Below are positions 1 to 10,756 of a stretch of DNA of 62,470 nucleotides, piece after piece; the stretch's first letter is position 1; each line of letters starts with the position of its first letter. The position numbers and the translations under genes were made by a program. The stretch is from Fragilaria crotonensis (Eukaryota > Bacillariophyta > Fragilariophyceae > Fragilariales > Fragilariaceae): positions 1 through 62,470 of the forward strand of contig JAKSYS010000353.1 of assembly GCA_022925895.1 (NCBI GenBank), written 5' to 3'. The notes under the pieces were generated by a model. The model had not been told where the DNA came from. It saw only the letters and a list, made by a program, of their open reading frames with translations, and did no database searches.

Positions 1-1
1 A

Positions 2-10
2 TATTATAAA
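2..10. repeat. Left target-site duplication of the MULE
   Basis: The 9 bases tattataaa stand directly before the element terminus and recur exactly at 4519-4527 after the right terminus. Nine-base duplications are characteristic of Mutator-superfamily insertion. Confidence 0.85.
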
Positions 11-562
11 GGGGAAATTGCTATCGTACCTGTTATCTATTCCAAAATTGAAAACACCTGTTATCGGCTATAATATACCCCTCAAATGACAATAATAGCA
101 TGCTAACTTTTACTATATCAAAAACACCTATTATCTTTTGCCATGTTTTCAATAGCACCATTTATGTTTTACACAACTTGCAATATCACCTATTACAATT
201 TGCAATAACACCTGTTTCGATTATGCCAATTTCAACTCCACGCAAATTATCGTACCCATAACGTAGAATGCCAACACATTGACACACTTTCAAAGGTAAG
301 GATCTCACGCATTGCTTAGCATTATCATGTGCTTCTCACTGATGAAATAAGCTGTGTTATTCCATTGACAATGCTTGGTGTGATGGTGTGAGGAAGTATG
401 TGGTCATCTTGTGTGCTCTTGGGTACATTCTGGTCGCATTGTCATATGCCTTCAGATTTCTCGGGCTTGAGATGGGTCAGTAACAAAAAATCGCTCGTAT
501 ACAGTGGTGTACAAATGTACAACGACGATCTTTTATGACACCAACACAACACAATCTCATCA
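11..562 (+). repeat. Left terminal inverted repeat of the MULE
   Basis: It matches the reverse complement of 3959-4518 over nearly its whole length with scattered mismatches. The outer 220 bp hold six degenerate copies of CACCTRTTAT starting near 27, 55, 125, 156, 187 and 209. Such sub-terminal arrays are often transposase binding sites; that role is inferred here. Confidence 0.85.
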
Positions 563-645
563 GCCATTCATCATCATCAACAGCATCACCCTCTCCCTCC
601 CCCTTCCCTTTTTGACAGTCCCTGACACTGATTTCTTGTCTCATT

Positions 646-975
646 ATGCCACCAAAGAAGAAGCCAAGAAGAGCAGCAGTTGAGAAGAGCTTTTTTCCAG
701 GAGACCCAAGGTTCTCTATTCCTCTCTCGGCACATGCAGAAGATGTGCAGGCGCTGCAGGAGAATAAGTATTTGAGTACAAACCTGTTGGACTACTTGAT
801 CCAAAGAGGAGCTCCATCTCCCACACCACCGTTGCTTCCCTCTCAGGATGAAGATATATCCGCACCACCATTGTACATTGGTGGATTAGCAACAACTTTC
901 TTCATTGAGAAGGCAAATGAACTGGTGCTCAATCAACGTCGCGAAAGAGCCTTGAAATCATTCGAACGAGCCTGA
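646..975 (+). CDS. Short ORF at the 5' end of the MULE, unknown function
   Basis: This 109-aa ORF starts at an ATG just inside the left TIR with a basic N-terminus (MPPKKKPRR). Its C-terminal part (about residues 78-109) could be the start of the Ulp1-like domain that continues in another frame from 1019, in which case the two ORFs would be one gene broken by an intron or a frameshift. No recognisable domain stands by itself. It lies inside the element and is therefore transposon cargo rather than a host gene. Confidence 0.4.
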   Translation: MPPKKKPRRAAVEKSFFPGDPRFSIPLSAHAEDVQALQENKYLSTNLLDYLIQRGAPSPTPPLLPSQDEDISAPPLYIGGLATTFFIEKANELVLNQRRERALKSFERA

Positions 976-1018
976 AGAGCTACAAAGCCACCACCCTTGC
1001 CAGGGATCAAAGCTTGTT

Positions 1019-1675
1019 GTGCCAATGGTTCATAAGTCACATTTCTTTGTCCTTGTGATTGAGTTGACTGGAAAGCATGGTTGTGAATTCTACAAGGGTA
1101 TTGAGTGCTACGACTCGATGGATTTTGCAGTGCACCTACGACAAGGACACGAGGTGCAGCAAGTCATATTCGTGCATTTCTTGCTGAATTTCACAAATTC
1201 GCGCTACTTTGTCTGTGATGATAAGTTTAAGATAGGTCGCCCTCAAACTCAGGTCAAGCACTGCCCATGTCCGACTCAAGGTAATCTGATTGATTGTGGC
1301 CTCTTTTCGATTGGTGTGGTTCTGCACATCATCGACAGTATTCCAATCACCAATGAAACTTTCAAACAAGAACATATGACAAAACTACGTTCTGATTTGG
1401 CAACTCACCTTGCCGCTGTTGAAAACTTATCCAAGTATCCACTTCCTTGCAGTGTCATCAGAGGATGCTTTCCGCATTGCTCACCATGGACGACACCGAT
1501 GATGGCAGCATTGTGGTTCTTGGAGTATCAAAAAATGCAGAGGACTCAGCAAATGCCGAGTCCTCAACTACTGAAGTTGAGGTCATCATGGACGGAAAAG
1601 TATCAACAAATGATGTGTCTGCTAATGTTGCAGAGTCATCCGCAGCCTTCTCATGTAATGTCATTGAGGGTATAG
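1019..1675 (+). CDS. Ulp1-like C48 cysteine protease domain carried by the MULE
   Basis: The frame shows the order of the ULP/SENP catalytic core. A His lies in SHFFVLVIEL (about residue 8), an Asp in YDSMD (residue 32), and Gln plus Cys in TQGNLIDCGLF (Q87, C93, the Q-x5-CG pattern). Enzymes of this family cleave SUMO or related modifiers from proteins. The recognisable domain ends near 1450. The remainder of the frame overlaps the transposase ORF and is probably out of frame. The annotated start is GTG, so the true N-terminus is likely upstream, perhaps joined to the 646 ORF. Activity is not established, but all four key residues are present. Confidence 0.7.
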   Translation: MPMVHKSHFFVLVIELTGKHGCEFYKGIECYDSMDFAVHLRQGHEVQQVIFVHFLLNFTNSRYFVCDDKFKIGRPQTQVKHCPCPTQGNLIDCGLFSIGVVLHIIDSIPITNETFKQEHMTKLRSDLATHLAAVENLSKYPLPCSVIRGCFPHCSPWTTPMMAALWFLEYQKMQRTQQMPSPQLLKLRSSWTEKYQQMMCLLMLQSHPQPSHVMSLRV

Positions 1676-3879
1676 TGGATGGTAATGTAGCAACTAAAGA
1701 GTCAGCAGCAAAGGATGCAACACAGTCGCCTGGCATGCTTAAGCTTCTCATGGAAATGATCTCACCGGCAAGCCGTGCCATGAAGAAGTGTGGAGGCAAG
1801 ATATTGAGATTTGAGGAAGGAGAGGAGAAGAACGATAAGAACGATACTGAAAAGAAGAAGGTTGCTGGCGGTAGCGATATTGTACTAGTGCAAGCCAAGA
1901 AGACAGACTCCCAGGGCATGCCAAGTGAAGGTCAGGAACAACAAGGATGCCAACCACTACAAGCACCTAACAAAATGAACACCGACGCAAAAGAGCATGT
2001 TGAAGATGTTGTATTTTCCAAACTAGTGAAGGAACTCAAAATTGAGTCCTTCAAAAGCCTTGCTGATGTGACTCCAGTCATGGAGCAATACCAGAAGCAG
2101 TCGGGATGTCAGGTTGCGATTCGTCGAAGTGAAGTGGACAAGTTCCGGGTCTACAAATGCGCTGAGCACGTCAACTGTGTGTTCAAGGTTCATGTTGGGA
2201 GGAGACGAATAGATGGCAAGTATGTCATCAAGAAGCAATCTGTGTTGCGTCACACAACGGTCCGTCGTCCACTCAAAGCAAGTGATGGGCGACAGTGGAA
2301 ACAGCGGCGCGCTGAAAAAGTTCAGGAATACATTGAAGAGGCTGCAAAAACGAAGGTTGGAATACCAACTGCCCGAGATGTGATGAAAACGGGATCTCTG
2401 AAGGGAGATTCTGTGTCTTACTTTGCTGCCTACCGTGGCCTCCACAAAGACTCACTAATGTCAAAGCACAGAGCAAAAGAAGGCTACCAGCAAATGATTC
2501 CATACCTGCAACAGCTACTGAAAGGCAATGCGGCTTCAGTCATCGAGTGGGAGACAAATGAGGATCATGAATTACTACAGGCTATGGTGATTCGGGATTT
2601 ATGGATGGCATCCTTAAGTTTGTACGCCGCGTGATCTCACTCGATGCGGCGCATATGAAATGTGCAGACCATGTTGGCACTCTTTACATTGCTTCTGTAT
2701 TGTCAGGAGCTAACGAGGTATATCCGATTGGCTTCCTGCTGTCTTCTGGAAATGAAGACCGAGAAACATGGACACACTTCCTGACAAAGCTGAAACAGGC
2801 TTGCCCTTCTTTGTGTGAAAGGGATGCGACAACTGAGCTGAATCCTTTCATCTTTATCTCAGATCGTGACAAGGGACTTCAACAAGCCCTGGATGACGTG
2901 TTCCCAGACAACACAAACGTGCTGTGTGTCAAGCACATTGAAGCCAATGTGAAGCAGAGGTTTGGTGCACAATGTGCGGCATATGTATTTCGGATTGCAC
3001 GCATTCTCTACTCGGCAGGAGAAGTTCTTCATTGATCAAGTACGGAAGCTAAGACCAGCCGCTGCAACCTACATAGAAAGCATTGATGGATTGTGGAAGA
3101 ATACATCTTGGCTGGATGAGAACATGAGACTTCCGCCTCGGTATGGAATCATTACATCAAACACAAGCGAATCTGCCAATAGCATGTTCCTTGCACCTCG
3201 CAGCATGCCATGGCTCAAAGCAATCGAGAAGATTATTGACATCATGACGAGTCGCATTTCAAGAAATAGAATGAAGTATGTTGACAAGAATCCAGATAAT
3301 GTTGCTGCTGTCTGGCAAAGGATTAGAGATGAAAGGGATGCTTCGGCCGGCTTTGATGTGTACGAGTTGGCAAGTGGAGGAGGGCAATATAAGGTAACAC
3401 CTCAAACACAAGAAATGAGTTCGGGGGATCGTGCAACACACATAATTCGGGTAATCGAAAGGTGGTGTACTTGTGGCTTCTGGCAAGATATTGGTATTCC
3501 GTGCCGTCACTTCATGGCATGTTTTCGAAAATTGAGAGATAGAATGGAATTCACAAGTCTGTTGTCTGAATCACACGATGGCATACCAGACTTTTACAAG
3601 TACAAGGCACTGCAGCTTCTTTATGAACCGAACATTGTTCCAGTTGTGGTAGACACAATTGGTTATGACGGAAAAACAAAGCCTCCTCCACCAAGAATCA
3701 AGAGACAACCTGGTAGACCAAAAGTGAAAAGATACCGCAGACGGAGTGAACTCTCTGACCCATCAAAGTCGCCAATTGTGTGTTCCAAATGTAGAGAGCG
3801 TGGACACAATCGCCGAACATGTGGAATGAAACCAAAGGTGGTCCTTACAGAGGTTGCTGACAATAAACAAGAAGAATAG
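1447..3879 (+). pseudogene. Mutator-type (MULE) transposase, frameshifted
   Basis: Three overlapping frames give one transposase. Segment 1447-about 2590 has an acidic N-terminus and a MuDR-like zinc-binding region around 2100-2260 (C..C..H pattern). Segment about 2572-3000 has the catalytic core, with Asp in SLDAAHMK and in SDRDKG, followed by VKHIEANVK. Segment about 2995-3879 has the probable catalytic Glu in TSNTSESAN, a SWIM finger (CTC...CRH, about 3467-3515) and a C-terminal CCHC knuckle (CSKCRERGHNRRTC). The frame changes near 2580 and 3000 fall where the ORFs merely touch, leaving no room for normal introns, so single-base indels are the simplest reading. Assembly error cannot be excluded. 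Confidence 0.85.
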
Positions 3880-3958
3880 TAGCTCTTAAAGTAGTTCAAG
3901 TTGCATGTATATGTGGTGTTGTGGCTGTTGCTCTTGATCATGAAGAAGAGCTACTTCA

Positions 3959-4518
3959 TGATGAGATTGTGTTGCGTCTCTTGGTGTCCAAAAAGATCGA
4001 TGTTGTACATTTGTACAGCACTGTATACAAGCGATTTTTTGTTACTGACCCGTCTCAAGCCCAAGAAATCTGAAGGCATATGACAATGCGACCAGAATGT
4101 ACCCAAGAGCACACAAGATGACCACATACTTCCTCACACCAACACGCCAAGCCTTGTCAATGGAATAACACAGCTTATTTCATCAGTGAGAAGCACATGA
4201 TAATGCTAAGCAATGCATGAGATCCTTACCTTTGAAAGTGTGTCAATGTGTTGGCATTCTACGTTACTGGGTACGATAATTTGCGTGGAGTTGAAATTGG
4301 CACATTCGAAACAGGTGTTATTGCAAATTGTAACAGGTGATATTGCAAGTTGTGTAAAACATAAATGGTGCTATTGAAAACATGGCAAAAAGATAATAGG
4401 TGTTTTTGATATAGTAAAAGTTAGCATGCTATTATTGTCATTTGAGGGGGTATATTATAGCCGATAACAGGTGTTTTCAATTTTTGGAATAGATAACAGG
4501 TACGATAGCAATTTCCCC
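3959..4518 (-). repeat. Right terminal inverted repeat of the MULE
   Basis: It is the reverse-complement partner of 11-562, ending ...CAATTTCCCC. The inner limit, near tgatgagattgtgtt, is approximate. Confidence 0.85.
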
Positions 4519-4527
4519 TATTATAAA
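4519..4527. repeat. Right target-site duplication of the MULE
   Basis: Exact second copy of tattataaa (also at 2-10), immediately outside the right TIR. Confidence 0.85.
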
Positions 4528-4736
4528 TAAATTTTGTGTGCTATGTATGTTACGTGGGGCTGAGCTATGCTATGTATGATGGATGGGTGTATGAATGGGC
4601 CGGTACGACAGTGCCGTAGGCGTCGCGTAGCGGTGCGCCGGTGCTATACATCCGAAAATCTAGAATCCGGGGCGTGCTCCAGGGGAATGCGTCGAGCGGC
4701 AGCGGGAGCGGGGGCAGGGGCAAAGGGGCACATCGG

Positions 4737-5939
4737 TTACATTCGATAGAGGCCGAGGCCCGCTCCGCAGTCCCAGATCGGGGAGGGGGTTCGGCGCATC
4801 GGGTTGCGATCGGCGCGGAGGCAGCGGCTGGCGGAGCGGACCAGGGCGATCGCGAGGCGCGATCGTACGAAGCCACAAACTTCAGAGTACGATCGCTTCC
4901 ATTTGGAAGCGAGGCTGGAGGCTAGCCGCCGCGAAGCGGCGGTAGCATCCACGCCCTGCATCCCGTCCACCGAGAACACGAGGGGAGTGAAGGTACGGCG
5001 TCGCGCAATGCAGAGCGCGCCGTATTTCGCCTTCTTCTCTTTCTCGTGACGCTGGAGGACCTTCTCCGGGGTGTTGCGATGCGATGGGGCGTCCGTGTCG
5101 GTGACGCGGACATCGAAGATCGCCGTGGTGCCACGGGTCCAGAAGCCGTGGACAGCGATGTCGCCGCGGAGTTCTGGGGTGGGCTCAGTTCGGTTGGCGC
5201 CCGCCGCTTGCACGTTCTGACTCGGTTGGATGAGTGGCTCATCAGAGACTGTGGAGGGGGTGTGCGCCTGTCCGCAGAGCTGTCCCCACGTCGCCACGAG
5301 GTCGTTGTGGCGGTGGATGATTAGCCCTCCTTTGCGACAGGACATGGCGTGCTCCGTCGTGAAGCGTTCGCCGCATCCGTCGCATCGGGATGGGAGGGAG
5401 GTGGGTGTCAGGCCTACACGAAGGCGGACCCCATCGCGGAACTCCTCGGCCGAGAGGTCGGAGCCGTTGAGGAGGCTCGGCCGGGTGGAGAGCCACGCGC
5501 CGGTCGCCGCCGACCATAGGATGCGCCGCTTCGCCATCGGTCGCGAGCCGTCGAGGATCGCGGCCAGCCGGCCCTCGGTGGCGTGGCGCTGGTGCGCCTT
5601 CGCCGCTTGGCGACCGGTGGAGGCGTCGCGCCGGTGCGCTGCATCACAGAGGGAGGCGCCCTCCACCAGGGAGCAGTGAAGGAGGTTCGTGCTCGCTGTC
5701 GAGGCAGCGTAGCAGAACGCCCCCGTCGTCGTCGGGTTTGGGATACCCAATCCTCCCATGCGTAGAGGGAGAGCGAGGAGGGGGCGGAGTGTGGCGACCT
5801 CCTCGACCGACGCGTCAAGGAGGGCCGGCAAGAAGACGGTCGCGATCGCCGTCTCCAGCGGCGCGAAGGCGGGCGCGATGTCCGGCGTCACGCGCTGGAG
5901 GTACTGCCACTCCGATTGGAGTGACTGCGTCAGGCCACA
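4737..5939 (-). pseudogene. 5'-truncated R2-like non-LTR retrotransposon, C-terminal part
   Basis: The frame is open from 5939 and reads into the end of a reverse-transcriptase thumb-like region. A zinc motif of form C-x2-C-x7-H-x3-C follows in CDGCGERFTTEHAMSC, then GGLIIHRHND. Next comes a stretch with RGDIAVHGF and IFDVRVTD, spaced like the restriction-like endonuclease (PD-(D/E)xK) of R2-type elements. The palm domain is missing, so this is a 5' truncation typical of target-primed insertions. A TGA at 5940-5942 and an abrupt fall in GC mark the truncated end. The segment is strikingly GC-rich against AT-rich neighbours, which suggests its own base-composition history. Confidence 0.65.
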
Positions 5940-6291
5940 TCACAAGGCGGCGGCTTTTACATGGCGTGGACTCCTACATAGTACATTATTTTACAAATTA
6001 TGTCCAAACTTTTTACAATTTGTACCTTTATGTATTTTACATTAATATGGAATTTTTGACCAAAACCATTCAAAATAAGTGTACCACCTATGGTACGCCA
6101 ATTTTGTATTTCAAACATATCCATGCATATAGTGAACACCTCTATGTATGAAGTGTTCTGTTTCTTTTTTTGTATTCGCAACTTTCTTGGTATCGGAGTA
6201 CCACTTCATTTGTGTCATTCTCAACCTACATGCAAGGGTTTTCTGTTTAAGTCGCTCGTCCTTGTCTGTTGTTCATTTTGATGCCACCACC
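5940..6291. other. AT-rich spacer between two element relics
   Basis: About 350 bp, with no gene recognised. It presumably holds the target sequence of the R2-like insertion and the 5' untranslated part of the next transposase. I found no convincing terminal repeat. Confidence 0.5.
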
Positions 6292-9200
6292 ATGAGCCTC
6301 CAGGCCAGGCTTTCACGTCGGATCGAAAATTCACGCAGGAGAAATGCCAAGAAAGTCCTCATGTTATCCCCAGAGAAAGACCAATGTATTTCATGTGGTC
6401 GATTTGTTGTTGCTGGCCCAATGGGTCTGTCCTGTCATCTCTCAACGCATCCTCAGTGTTCCTTGGATTATTCAAAAGAACCTTCCATTCATGGTGGCAT
6501 AATGGACGCACCCTTCATCACCAACAAACCAATGCGAGCTTTCATGCTGCCTTGTCATCTGTTACTGGTGCCCATGCAAACAACGATCACATATCTTTAC
6601 TACCCTTGCACGTTGAGGATGATTTTGTTGGTACCTCGTCATTTGCTGATGTTGATGAAAATGACCCTTTACTATCCATCGCTGAGGACTCCACCACCTT
6701 TGCATCCAACCATCCCAACAGCAGTGTCCCTATGTCTGCTGCTGAGATTGGCGATGCCCCTTCTTTTTCTGATACATTCAAGGATCCATGGTCAAATGAT
6801 CACGATGATGGCCTTGAACTGTCGTTGTTTTCTGTTGAAGAAAAGGTTCAGATTGATCTCCTTCAGACCCTGAAGAGACTCAAAGCTCCAATGATTGCTT
6901 ATGACGAGGTTATGAAGTGGGCTGTTAGATCCTGCTCAGAAGGACACATTTTTCGCGACATGCCGATCACTTCACGTAAGACGGTTATGGACAAGCTGCG
7001 TGGACGTGTTGGCCTCGATTCTTTGACTCCCATTGTGAAAGAGCTCTACCTCCCTTATTCAAACTGCCACATTGAGGTTGTTTATTTTAGTGCCCATGCC
7101 GTATTCAGTTCTCTTCTTTCTTGTCCGGACCTTAACCAGGACGAGAACTATATATTTCACGACCCCAACAATCACCACCTTGACCCATTTGCAAAACCGT
7201 CCGGGTCAGTTTTGGGTGATATCAATACTGGCATGTCCTACCTGAAAACCTACGACAAGCTTATCAAGAATCCTGAGGATATGTTACTTCCATGCACACT
7301 TGCAATTGATAAGACAACATGCGACATTGGTGGCGGTGGTAGGTTGAGTTTGGAACCCATTGTTCTTTCCTATGGACTGATGAAGCATGACATTCGCAAG
7401 ACACCCGCCGCAATGAGGGTGTTGGGTTTCATCAACACAACTCCTGTGAAGGAACGTGATTCCTCTTCTGGTGTTCCAAAAGCCAATACGCCACTCCCAA
7501 TTGTATCATCTTCACTTGTTTCTGATGCTTGCTACCGCGTAAATGAATATCACCTTCAAATTGACTTCATTCTTCGTGAGTCAGGATATCTTCAACTCCA
7601 AGAAACAGGTATGAAATGGAACCTTTGTTATCGCGGTAAATCTTTCCCTGTTGTCTTGCACCCTTACGTTCCATTCATTGTTGGAGACACTGAGGGACAT
7701 GACACTCTCTGTGGTCATTACCGATCTCGCACAGCAGGTGTTGCACAGCTATGTCGTGCTTGCGAGTGTCCAACTGGGAAATCAGGTTATTCCAAGGCAC
7801 GTGCCTATCCAAAACGCACACCCAAGTCCGTCAATGAAATGGTCACCAAGCGACAGTTTGACTTGTTGAAGTCCCAATTCTCAACAGTTTCTGATCAATG
7901 CGTTCGATTCTGTCCGATTTGGCGCCCACAACGATCGCGGCATTTTTGGTGCCTGCCCTGGCGAGATCCTTCACTTGGTTCTTTTAGGCTGGTTCAAAAA
8001 TGTTCTTGACTCGTTCTTTAAGCAAATTGGAAAGACATCCGAATTTGCAAGGAGGTATAATAATCTGTTATTGGACATCAACCAGCAAGTACGCCGGCAA
8101 AGTGATCGTCAGATTCCCAAGACAAATGTCACAAAGGGTTTTTCCTCCACCGCTAACATTCCTGGACATGAATATGCGGGATGCCTGTTCATCATGCTGA
8201 TTTCATTGTACACCACTCAATTCTCAGAAATATTTCAATCAAAAAAGGCATCGTCTCATCAGCCCGATGTTGACATGAACCTGAGCAACCCTGATTTTGT
8301 CAACGACTGGAAGCTTTACTCAGTTCTTTGCTTGAATGGCACGCCTGGCTGAAGCAACCTCATATCCCGTCTATCCGCATTGAGATCTGGCTATGCAACA
8401 TCGTCGCTGATGCGAACCCTGAAGTTTGTTGCCCCCAGACTTGCCGGTGCCATGGGCAATGCAACAATCAAAACACATCTTGTGTTGCATATTGCAGACG
8501 ACATCCTCAATTTTGGTGTCCCCGAGGTTATGAATAGTTCCTATGCAGAGTCTGCTCACATCACCATCTCCAAAGATACCACACGGAATACCCAAAAGCG
8601 TCAAGAAACATTTACAGTCCAGGCTGCTATGCGTTATGTTGAGAACCTTGCAATTAGGAAGTCTGTTTCCAGTGTCAGCGATTCCTCTCCAAGCACCAAC
8701 TTGCCTCCCACCACTCATCGCTTGCAAGGCAAGAGGTATTCCATGGAGAGGGATGCTCATGGTAATGTAAAGTGCCGCCGTTTTGCATCAAAGAAGAAAG
8801 TTGACGACTCCATTCCTGAGGAGTACCACCTGAATTCACATGTTACCAACACCCTGGCATCGTATTGCCTCCCTCACTTGACTACGTCAATTCTTCACTG
8901 TCACACTGAATACAAATCTGCTGATGGACAGATCTATCGTGCCCATCCCAACTATCACCAAAAACCATGGTTCGACTATGCTTTGGTCAAGTGGTCCGGA
9001 TTCAATGATCTCTTCCTTCTCGAATTCACACCTTCTCAACCTTCACAATGTACAAAGTGGTTCCCGTATCAGTTTCCCCCACTCAGGACAATCTGTTGCC
9101 GTCAAAACGCCTGGTTTTTATGCGGTTATTGAGTCTTACAATGAGGTTGTGCTTGACAATGATGATGACAGCAGTGATGTGGAAGACCTTGACGTCGAAG

Positions 9201-9664
9201 AAGTCAATGACCACAACAATGTGGAAGAGGAAGTTGACAGATCCATCTTTCGAGAGTTCAAGCTCTCATTAATCCCCGGAACTCTCCAACCAATCCTCTA
9301 CCTTGTCCATGTCAATGCAATATGGAGACCTACTGTGGCCATTCCCGATACATTCAGCGATTCGCCCCCCGACAACAATGCGCAAAGTCTTCCCGACATC
9401 AAGTACCTATTCATGATTCTCTCCCCATCTGAGTGGTCAACAACGTGGGACTCCTTCATTCACAAGAAGCACAGAGAAGTAGTCATCACTCGTGAGAAAC
9501 CCGAATCCGACGAAAGTGGGGATGAAGGATTTGTGCAACGGCGTCAAATTGTCGCACCAGCACCCGTGAAATCCAAACGTCGCAAACCACGCGTTCGCAA
9601 CAGTGGAGTCATCGGAAGGGGAAGGGAAGCCCGAATTGCAAAAAGCCCGCAAACGAAAACGTAG
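6292..9664 (+). pseudogene. Plavaka/CACTA-like DDE transposase with several frameshifts
   Basis: From ATG 6292 a basic N-terminus leads to a zinc-finger-like segment (CISCGRFVV...CHLSTHPQC). The frame then changes to an acidic linker and the core (about 6500-7890). That core has AIDKTTCDIGGGGRLSLEP, an Ile/Arg-rich strand (KHDIRKTPAAMRVLGF) and GDTEGHDTLCGHY followed by a CxxC cluster, which is the order of Plavaka-type transposases. Near 7895 the frame shifts to HNDRGIFGACPGEILHLV. Near 8330-8370 two more shifts surround EWHAWLKQP, and near 9080 another leads to a C-terminal domain with YAVIESYNEV. At least four disruptions over 3.4 kb make it a relic. Terminal repeats were not found. Confidence 0.6.
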
Positions 9665-9816
9665 TAAGTAGACGAATTATATCTCTGAAGTCCATGTCAT
9701 TCTTCCCTATTATGTATCATTTTGTTGCCCTGTGGGTAGACCAGCCAGTGTGTCGCATGTTCCAGTCGATTGCGGGGTGACCGGAAAGACCAACAAGGTT
9801 TCCCCTCCTTCTTTCG

Positions 9817-10745
9817 TCACCTCGTCAAGAATGTTGCATTTTTTGTTGGCTGCAGCCTTTCTGTTCCACCTCGCGAAGTCTGCACCGGTTCACCAACAAT
9901 TCCGGCACCTCCGAGGCCTCTCAGATCAGATGGTATTACCGTGTTGATTGTTTTTTCGATCAGGTGTCCATCTTTCGTCGTGAAGGGCATAGTCCTAACA
10001 AAATTAAGAATCAACTTTCGAAGTAGGAATACGTCGTCACAGGCAAGGGCGTGAACCAGAATTACATCAGGAATCAGCGTAGTGATCATCGAAGCAAATG
10101 CCGATAGAATGTTGTCCACCAGCCGCGATGGAAGACGTGCAATTGCATGTTTTATGCTGAGGCACATCCTGTCAAAGATCATGGCATACCTCAAACCAAA
10201 TCCAATGGTTTCTCGAAGAGCCAGAACCATAGTCTCAGTGGCATGTCTAGCCACAACATCTCGGTGATCATCATCGCATTGTAGGGTCAAGATTGACTGT
10301 AACGCAGTTGATAGACTCTCCAGCGATTTCCATCGGAACATGGGAGGAACCTCCTTTGCAGCCATGAATCTCCGTTTGTACCAGCTTAACCTCTCATCAT
10401 ACAATGGTGAGTTAAGGTCATAGCAGAATAACCCATCATCTTCTTCATACTTTGAAAGAGCACCACTCGTCACTTCATCAGTCCAATTGGGACAAGTGTC
10501 ACTTAATGACGCCACACCAGCTGTAGCAGCCGGAACCTTAACTAGAAATAGTACAGACGTATCTGACGGTTTTCTCCATGTGGGCAGGACCGGGAACCAT
10601 CACTCTCTTGTTCCCCAACCTGTGCATGCGCACCGGGAGGCAAGAAGGGTTCAAATTTTCTACGGAACACATCCCGTAGTTTCTTTGTTGGGAAAAGACT
10701 CTGTTTCCACCAAGGAAAGTTCCCGCAGTCAGAGATTGATTGCAA
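9817..10745 (-). pseudogene. Downstream ORFs, possible C-terminal continuation of the 10757-13975 ORF
   Basis: Two minus-strand frames follow the large ORF. 10745-10542 contains CGNFPWWKQSLFPTKKLRD. 10515-9817 (232 aa, predicted helical) opens upstream as PTWRKPSDTSVLFLVKVP, out of frame with the first. They read like protein but need frame changes to join each other and the upstream ORF. No domain was recognised. They are either the decayed end of one long polyprotein or separate exons. Confidence 0.35.
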
Positions 10746-10756
10746 TCATACGCCTG

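Larger units (their letters stand above)
11..4518 (+). mobile_element. Mutator-like element (MULE) with long TIRs, Ulp1-like ORF and transposase
   Basis: This is a complete DNA transposon of 4508 bp. It begins GGGGAAATTGCTATCG and ends with the reverse complement of that sequence. The inverted repeats run about 550 bp on each side, and a perfect 9-bp target duplication flanks the element. Inside, all on the plus strand, lie an ORF of unknown role, a Ulp1-like C48 peptidase ORF and a Mutator-type transposase with SWIM and CCHC zinc motifs. A Ulp1-like protease in a MULE is known from the plant Kaonashi-type elements. The transposase needs at least two frame changes, so this copy is probably no longer autonomous, although its ends look mobilisable. 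It sits about 200 bp from the 3' end of an R2-like retrotransposon relic. Confidence 0.9.

Noticed and set aside
2585-2620. Intron in the MULE transposase at the first frame change
   Set aside because: The only GT...AG pair that fits is 32 bp, too short; a single-base indel is simpler.
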